Shown piece after piece: positions 15,662 through 19,831 of a DNA stretch of 19,831 nucleotides. Location of the stretch: the NCBI GenBank assembly GCA_003520455.1, contig DOUV01000103.1:1-19831 (forward strand), written 5' to 3'. Within the stretch, counting starts at the first letter, position 1. Every line of letters starts with the position of its first letter. The notes below the pieces were generated by a model. The model made no database searches. It was not told the DNA's origin and worked only from the letters and a program-made list of their open reading frames with translations. A program made the position numbers and the translations under genes. Source of the DNA: Chloroflexota bacterium (GTDB lineage: Bacteria > Chloroflexota > Anaerolineae > Ardenticatenales > Ardenticatenaceae).

Positions 15662-16073
15662 GTGCGGTTCTCCTCTGCAAGTGCTCGGGCGGCTTGAAGC
15701 CACCAGGTTCTCAACAGGGCCGGCGGGATGTTTTCCGCGCGCGAACGCTACGGCGACGAAGAGCCGGCCGGCGACCAGGCCGGACACGGGTCTCTGGGCC
15801 CACCCAGGTGTGGCTGGGACCCGTCGGATGGAGGCCAGAACGACGTGGGACGACGTGCCGGTCTCCGGGCACGAGCGAAAGAGCGCGCTGCGGCCACACA
15901 GGCTCTGACCTGGACGGGCCCGGCGCACCGGTCAAGTCATCCCGCGGAGGAGGGACAAGACTTCCGAAGTCTTGTTGGCGGCAGGTGCCCGCCTCTCTCA
16001 CCATCGTCGGAGGGCGCTTTGGCCCAGCACGGTCCTCACCAGACTTCGGAAGTCTGACGCCTGGACCGGCACT
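15662..16073. other. Intergenic region, 412 bp, holding repeat copy A and a weak hairpin
   Basis: It lies between two minus-strand genes. The distal third is repeat copy A. Nearer the M24 gene, ACGGGTC (15786-15792) pairs with GACCCGT (15818-15824), enclosing a second small stem (CTGGG/CCCAG). I found no T-box, no consensus promoter hexamers and no gene in either strand here. A new transcript for the downstream M24-enolase-SDR genes may begin here. Confidence 0.45.
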
Positions 16074-16076
16074 CTA
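15952..16076. repeat. Palindromic intergenic repeat, copy A
   Basis: It shares about 85% identity by hand alignment with copy B at 17112-17235. It begins with a 21-bp palindrome ACAAGACTTC-C-GAAGTCTTGT (15955-15975) and ends with CAGACTTC-G-GAAGTCTG (16040-16056); the cores of the two palindromes are reverse complements of each other. Between them is a conserved run beginning CCTCTCTCACC. The last bases (GACCGGCACTCTA) include the LLM stop codon read on the minus strand. It is MITE- or REP-like and encodes nothing. Confidence 0.82.
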
Positions 16077-17081
16077 GCGGAACGCGGGCATAACGTCGCG
16101 GGCAAAGCGTTCCAGGGTTTCGCGCATGCTTGCCATCGATCCCATCAGGAGCAGGTTGAGGCTATCGGCTCCGCTCCCGAAGACGCGACTGATCCGCTCC
16201 GACACTTGCGTGGCGTTGCCGATGATCATCAGGCATCGAACGGCGTCGTCGGTGACACGGCTGATCGCAGTCTCCTGGTCGCCCCGCGCCATGGCCTCCG
16301 ACACGCCGGCGATGACTGTCTCGTCGATGCCGACGTCGCGCATGGCCTGGTAGGGTCCAATGCTGATCGAGCGGGCGATCCAGGATTTTTGCGCGGCAAT
16401 GGCAGTCTCGACGTCGTCGGTGACCTGGACGAGCTGCCAGGCCACGACGTCGACGTCGCGCAGCGAGCGCCCGGATTTCTCCGCGCCGCTGCGGACCTGT
16501 TCCAATACCTGGGGCAGGGCGTTAAACAGCGATTCGACCAGGACGCCATCTGCGACCTCGCCGGCGAGCTTCAACATCTGGGGGCCGCGGGTTCCGATGT
16601 AGATCGGGATATCAGGCCGGGGCGAAAAGTCGAGCTTGACGCCGTTGAGCATGTCGCTGGCTCCCTCGTATTCGACGCGCTCACCCGCCAGCAAGCGGCG
16701 AATGATACCGATGGCGTCGCGCAGGCGCCCGATTGGACGATCCAGAGTGATGTTCAACGGTGCCAGGACCGTCTTGGGGTTGGCGGTGCCGAGCCCCAGG
16801 ATAAAGCGCCCGCCGGCGACTTCGTCGACCACACCGGCGGCGCGCGCGATCTGGACCGGCAACCGTGTGTAGGGGCTGGTGAGGCCGCATCCGAGGCCGA
16901 TCTCGCTCGTGGCCTCAGCACAGAGACCTAGCAACACGAAAGGGTCGCGATGAAACGTCTGATCGGGGAGCCAGGCGCAGCGGTAGCCTAAGGCCTCACC
17001 GCGGCGGATGAGGTCGACGGTTTCTCGATACGGACCGGCTGGGATAAAGGCGAAATCAAAGCGCGAGCGTTCCTTGAACAT
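16074..17081 (-). CDS. LLM-class (luciferase-like, F420/FMN-dependent type) oxidoreductase
   Basis: The protein has 335 residues. It resembles methylenetetrahydromethanopterin-reductase-like barrels: RRGEALGYRCAWLPDQTF near the N-terminus, then GCGLTSPYTRLPVQIARAAG, VVDEVAGGRFILGLGTANP and the IPIYIGTRGPQMLKLAGEVA segment, all in family order. The start ATG at 17081 has AAGGAGG five bases upstream, a very strong ribosome binding site. It stands alone: repeat B separates it from the upstream opine-dehydrogenase-like gene and repeat A from the downstream M24 gene. Cofactor (F420 versus FMN) and substrate cannot be decided. It could monooxygenate or reduce a pathway intermediate, or be an unrelated insertion bounded by the repeats. 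Confidence 0.87.
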   Translation of the reverse strand: MFKERSRFDFAFIPAGPYRETVDLIRRGEALGYRCAWLPDQTFHRDPFVLLGLCAEATSEIGLGCGLTSPYTRLPVQIARAAGVVDEVAGGRFILGLGTANPKTVLAPLNITLDRPIGRLRDAIGIIRRLLAGERVEYEGASDMLNGVKLDFSPRPDIPIYIGTRGPQMLKLAGEVADGVLVESLFNALPQVLEQVRSGAEKSGRSLRDVDVVAWQLVQVTDDVETAIAAQKSWIARSISIGPYQAMRDVGIDETVIAGVSEAMARGDQETAISRVTDDAVRCLMIIGNATQVSERISRVFGSGADSLNLLLMGSMASMRETLERFARDVMPAFR

Positions 17082-17111
17082 GCCATCCTCCTTCGAGCGC
17101 ACCGGGCACGA

Positions 17112-17235
17112 GGGAAAAGACTTCCGAAGTCTTGTTCGCAGCCGGTGCCCCCTCTCTCACCGTCGTCGGAGCGCGCTTTGGTCCAGCACACTCCCTCCCA
17201 GACTTCGGAAGTCTGACTCCTTGACCGGCGCACTA
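17112..17235. repeat. Palindromic intergenic repeat, copy B, also a probable terminator
   Basis: It carries AAGACTTC-C-GAAGTCTT at 17117-17133 and CAGACTTC-G-GAAGTCTG at 17199-17215, in the same arrangement as copy A. Read on the minus strand, the distal hairpin is followed directly by TTCCC after its TT end, giving a TTTT run, so it resembles a rho-independent terminator for the upstream opine-dehydrogenase-like gene, whose stop codon is the end of the repeat (CACTA). It ends about 30 bases before the LLM start codon. Confidence 0.82.
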
Positions 17236-18342
17236 GCTCGTTTTGCCGTCGTAGAGAAAGCGTTCCAATTGGTCCGGTTCAACACCGGACAGACCGAGCT
17301 TCTCGAGCGTGAGGCCCTCACGGCAATAGTCACGATTGTTCATCACCGAGGCAATCCCGATGAGTTGATCCATCACCGGCGTATCCACTCCGACCAGGTC
17401 GCCAAGCTCGGCCCAGGGAACCAGTCCGAAGCCGACGTCTTCGTGTACGTAACGGTGATCGAGCGATGCCGGTCCCTTCACCCAGCGGTTGGGTGCGCTC
17501 TCTTGAAGAGCCTGGTAGGCCGTGCCAACCTCGACGGCATGCTGGGTCGTGTACCCTGCCTCAAAGAACATCTGCACGAAGCTCCGGGTGGCCACGCCCA
17601 GCGCCTCGGCGACCGCTATGCGCTCGCGGTCGACGACGTCGATCACGCGACCCACGGCTGGAGAGGTTCCTTCGTAATAGATGTAGAAATCACCCCGCGT
17701 GTATTCGACCCAGCCAGCGTTGAGGATCGTCATCGGGGGGTGCTCGATAGCGTTGATGTTGAGAAAGGCCGTCTCAAGAACGTTCCTGGTCAGCTTGATC
17801 GCCGGGTAAAGCACACTGACGAGGTCGTAGAGCCCCTCGGCGTATTTGCCCGGGAACGCCGCAAAGGGCAGCTCAGGGACGACCTTCATCACGTTGACCA
17901 CGGCCGGGTCGCGCGTGCGGCAGCCGTACGTGAGGGTCGAGGCTTCACAGACCCGCGCTTCGCCCCCGTAGCCCGCCCGGCCCAATTCGGTCGCAAAGTG
18001 CAACGCTCCGCCGGTGTGGCCGGGGTTGAGGAAGATGGCCTGACCATCGGGCAGGAGCGGCGCCAGCGCGCGGGCGTAGAACTCGTGGGCCGTCACCGGG
18101 ACGACCAGCATGATCAGATCTGCGCCCGCGACAGCCTGGGCGAGATCGTTCGTCACACACGCGACACGAGCGAACCCTTTCCCCGCGTCGCCCAGCAGCT
18201 GGATTCCGCCGCGCGCAACGACGGGTGCCAGACGCTCGGCCGAACGGCTGTACAGCCGCACCGTGTTACCACGCAGGGTCAGATCGGCCGCCGCTGCCAG
18301 CCCACCGTGGCCGGCACCCAACACGGCAATTTGTCGCCCCAT
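17233..18342 (-). CDS. Opine dehydrogenase family protein 3 (octopine/nopaline dehydrogenase-like)
   Basis: The protein has 369 residues. GAGHGG at 9-14 is the dinucleotide loop, and strand 2 ends YSRSAE with no acid at the key position, favouring NADP(H). FLNPGHTGGALHF (104-116), EASTLTYGCRTRDPA (133-147), NAIEHPPMTILNAGW (His201) and DHRYVHEDVGFGLVP (295-309) match the first paralogue (9882-11003) block by block. ATG at 18342 has AGGAGGTGA, close to an ideal ribosome binding site. It lies 31 bases after an M24 hydrolase gene, and that pairing partly mirrors the other half of the array. Its likely reaction is reversible oxidation of an N-(carboxyalkyl)amino acid; the direction in vivo is unknown. 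Confidence 0.86.
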   Translation of the reverse strand: MGRQIAVLGAGHGGLAAAADLTLRGNTVRLYSRSAERLAPVVARGGIQLLGDAGKGFARVACVTNDLAQAVAGADLIMLVVPVTAHEFYARALAPLLPDGQAIFLNPGHTGGALHFATELGRAGYGGEARVCEASTLTYGCRTRDPAVVNVMKVVPELPFAAFPGKYAEGLYDLVSVLYPAIKLTRNVLETAFLNINAIEHPPMTILNAGWVEYTRGDFYIYYEGTSPAVGRVIDVVDRERIAVAEALGVATRSFVQMFFEAGYTTQHAVEVGTAYQALQESAPNRWVKGPASLDHRYVHEDVGFGLVPWAELGDLVGVDTPVMDQLIGIASVMNNRDYCREGLTLEKLGLSGVEPDQLERFLYDGKTS

Positions 18343-18373
18343 ACGTCACCTCCTGGTTTTCAATATACCAGTG

Positions 18374-19486
18374 TCATACCGCGATCTCGGGGAGTGGTCC
18401 ACGCCCGTCAGAGATCATCTCGCAATGATCGCTCCGGACGATAATCTCATCCTCCAGGTGAAACCCCATTGTTCCGGTAAAGTAGACCGGCTCGATGGCG
18501 AGCACCATCCCCTCCTCGATGACGAAGTCGTGGTAGCGACTGATGAACGGCTCCTCGTGCAGTGTGAGGCCGATCCCGTGGCCTAGAAAGTTAATCGCCG
18601 GCTCCAATCCCAGACTCCGGAAGTGGCTGAGAAACTTTTCCCAGATGGCACCGGTCCGTTCACCCGGCCGGATGAGCTCCAGCAGGTGATTCTCGGATTC
18701 GACCAGTTTCGCCCAGATTGTTCTCTGCTCGTCGGTCGCGTGGCCGACCACCGATGTGCGTGCGATGTCGGACATGTAGCCGTCGATGTTCGCGAAGACG
18801 TCAACGCGCATGACGTCACCCGCTCGCAACACACGCTGCGTCGGTGGACAATTGGCAAAGGTGCTGCGCTCACCGGAACCGACAACGATCTTGTCCAGAT
18901 AATCGACCCCTTTCTTGAGAAGCCGCTCCATGAAGCCGAGGGCCACGTCCATCTCGGTCATCCCCGCGTGCACCGTGGCATAGACTTCTCGATGGGCCTG
19001 GTCGACCAATTGCCCGCAGCGCCGCAACTTCTCAATTTCCTCCGGCGTCTTGATCATTCGGAGGTGATCGAAGATCTTCTCGGCATCGACGAAGGTGGCG
19101 CGAGGCAGTTCCTTTTCGAGACGAGCGAAGCTGCGGGCCGGAAGGGCGTCGAGTTCGATCCCGACGCGGCCCCCGGCCAGACCAAATTCGCGCAGGCAAT
19201 CGGCCAGGACGACTACCCCCTCCTGCGCGAACTCATTGTAGGGACGGATGTCGCGGATGCGCGAGCTATTCCGGGCCTCGTTGTGTTCCACCTGGACGAC
19301 CAGAAAGGCACTGCGGCCGTCGACGGTCACGACCGCGAAGAACTGCCGCTTGCGGATCGGAAGCGTCTGAGACGGAACCTCGTAGCCCACCGTATAGGCG
19401 ACGTTTTCCGCCGACACGGCGACGAGGGCATCCAGATTTTCGCGGATAGCGGCCTGCCTCTGTGTTTCGAGTACATCGTTTGACAT
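18374..19486 (-). CDS. M24-family metallohydrolase 2 (creatinase/Xaa-Pro aminopeptidase type)
   Basis: The protein has 370 residues with a creatinase-type N-domain and pita-bread C-domain. Predicted metal ligands are Asp229 (VMRVDV), Asp240 (GYMSDIART), His303 (GHGIGLTLHEEP), Glu332 (IEPVYF) and Glu345 (LEDEI), all intact. ATG at 19486 follows AAGGAG with 8-base spacing, 13 bases after the PLP-enzyme stop, so the two are one transcript. It is a paralogue of the 14537-15661 protein, with nearly the same length, matching blocks and a similar start (both contain NxDALVA or GLDALVA and AENVAYT or PENVIYT). The substrate is probably a small amide or N-substituted amino acid, judged from the neighbours. 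Confidence 0.9.
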   Translation of the reverse strand: MSNDVLETQRQAAIRENLDALVAVSAENVAYTVGYEVPSQTLPIRKRQFFAVVTVDGRSAFLVVQVEHNEARNSSRIRDIRPYNEFAQEGVVVLADCLREFGLAGGRVGIELDALPARSFARLEKELPRATFVDAEKIFDHLRMIKTPEEIEKLRRCGQLVDQAHREVYATVHAGMTEMDVALGFMERLLKKGVDYLDKIVVGSGERSTFANCPPTQRVLRAGDVMRVDVFANIDGYMSDIARTSVVGHATDEQRTIWAKLVESENHLLELIRPGERTGAIWEKFLSHFRSLGLEPAINFLGHGIGLTLHEEPFISRYHDFVIEEGMVLAIEPVYFTGTMGFHLEDEIIVRSDHCEMISDGRGPLPEIAV

Positions 19487-19499
19487 TCGTCTGGCTCCT

Positions 19500-19831
19500 T
19501 TACGTGGCGGAATGAGGGTGTTCTGCCAGCAGGCGGTCGCCAAAGGCAAAGATTGCCGGGGTGCCCCCGGTATGAATAAAGACCACGGTTTGGTCCCGCC
19601 GGACCCGGCCCGATCGAATATGATCGATCAGCCCGGCCATGGCTTTGCCGGTGTAGACCGGGTCGAGGATCAGCCCCTCGGTCCGCGCGACCAGCTGGAC
19701 GGCCGCAATGGCCTCCGGTGTGGGCAACCCGTAGCCCGCGCCGACGTAATCGGCATGGTTCCACACATCGCCGGGTGCGATCGTCAGACCGAGTCCAAGC
19801 AGGCGCGCGGCGGCGTTGGCGATGGCGGCGG
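19500..19831 (-). CDS. PLP-dependent D-cysteine desulfhydrase/ACC deaminase family enzyme, C-terminal part (truncated)
   Basis: The window holds the last 109 codons and the TAA stop; the frame is open to the edge. [19 protein letters not shown], then [18 protein letters not shown] and [15 protein letters not shown], are the conserved C-terminal blocks of the tryptophan-synthase-beta-like family that includes D-cysteine desulfhydrase and 1-aminocyclopropane-1-carboxylate deaminase. The catalytic Lys lies in the missing half. The enzyme likely removes ammonia (and possibly sulfide) from a D- or cyclic amino acid. Its place as first gene before an M24 hydrolase fits amino-acid nitrogen release. 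Desulfhydrase and deaminase cannot be told apart here. Confidence 0.88.
   Translation of the reverse strand, partial: AAIANAAARLLGLGLTIAPGDVWNHADYVGAGYGLPTPEAIAAVQLVARTEGLILDPVYTGKAMAGLIDHIRSGRVRRDQTVVFIHTGGTPAIFAFGDRLLAEHPHSAT

Noticed and set aside
14480..15697. Plus-strand open frame of 405 codons opposite the M24 gene
   Set aside because: It is antisense to a protein with all five metal ligands intact. The translation has no recognisable domain.
15662..15930. T-box or riboswitch leader ahead of the M24 gene
   Set aside because: There is a hairpin, but I could not find the T-box signature or any other riboswitch core.
15952..17235. CRISPR array or IS element formed by the two repeats
   Set aside because: There are only two copies, about 1.1 kb apart, with a complete oxidoreductase between them and no transposase or spacer pattern.
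17008..18444. Long plus-strand open frame of 478 codons opposite the opine-dehydrogenase-like gene
   Set aside because: It is a GC-driven antisense shadow: no family-like sequence and Arg/His/Gly-rich, while the minus strand encodes a clear conserved enzyme with an ideal ribosome binding site.

Overview
This is a GC-rich bacterial window in which nearly every gene lies on the minus strand. There is no rRNA, tRNA, transposase or CRISPR array in it. The organism cannot be named from the sequence. High GC, a luciferase-like (LLM/F420-type) oxidoreductase, several opine-dehydrogenase-like proteins and a short palindromic intergenic repeat would fit an uncultivated soil, sediment or sponge-type bacterium (for example Chloroflexota, Tectomicrobia or Rokubacteria). 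That placement is a guess.

Region 1 (1-6335, minus strand) is one tightly coupled operon of five genes. In transcription order they are: an NTF2/SnoaL-like protein with an unusual Trp-rich front half; a GT9-type glycosyltransferase with long extensions; an alpha-barrel protein resembling the class II terpene cyclase/prenyltransferase fold; a fusion of a class I isoprenoid-synthase-like domain to a zinc-ribbon/SAM methyltransferase; and a GT4 glycosyltransferase cut off by the window edge. The junctions are a 1-nt gap, ATGA, ATGA and GTGA. The set reads like a pathway for a methylated, glycosylated isoprenoid. I do not recognise it as a described cluster, and it is the best candidate for a novel system here.

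Region 2 (6336-7393) holds a candidate sigma70-type promoter for that operon with a small palindrome on its -35 box. A divergent 81-residue plus-strand protein with a strong ribosome binding site follows, then a perfect 16-bp-stem hairpin and a stretch that may hold a decayed small gene.

Region 3 (7394-19831, minus strand) is a catabolic-looking array. In transcription order: a PLP enzyme of the D-cysteine desulfhydrase/ACC deaminase family (partial), an M24 creatinase/aminopeptidase-type hydrolase, an opine-dehydrogenase-like enzyme, an LLM flavin-type oxidoreductase, a second M24 hydrolase, an enolase-superfamily protein, an SDR, two more opine-dehydrogenase-like enzymes and two MFS transporters. 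Opine dehydrogenases act on secondary amines built from an amino acid and an oxo acid, and M24 enzymes hydrolyse C-N bonds. I therefore infer uptake and breakdown (or synthesis and export) of N-substituted amino acids, with substrates unknown. The M24 plus opine dehydrogenase theme occurs twice, which suggests duplication.

Two about 125-bp copies of a palindrome-bearing repeat flank the LLM gene. Each copy ends on a stop codon.
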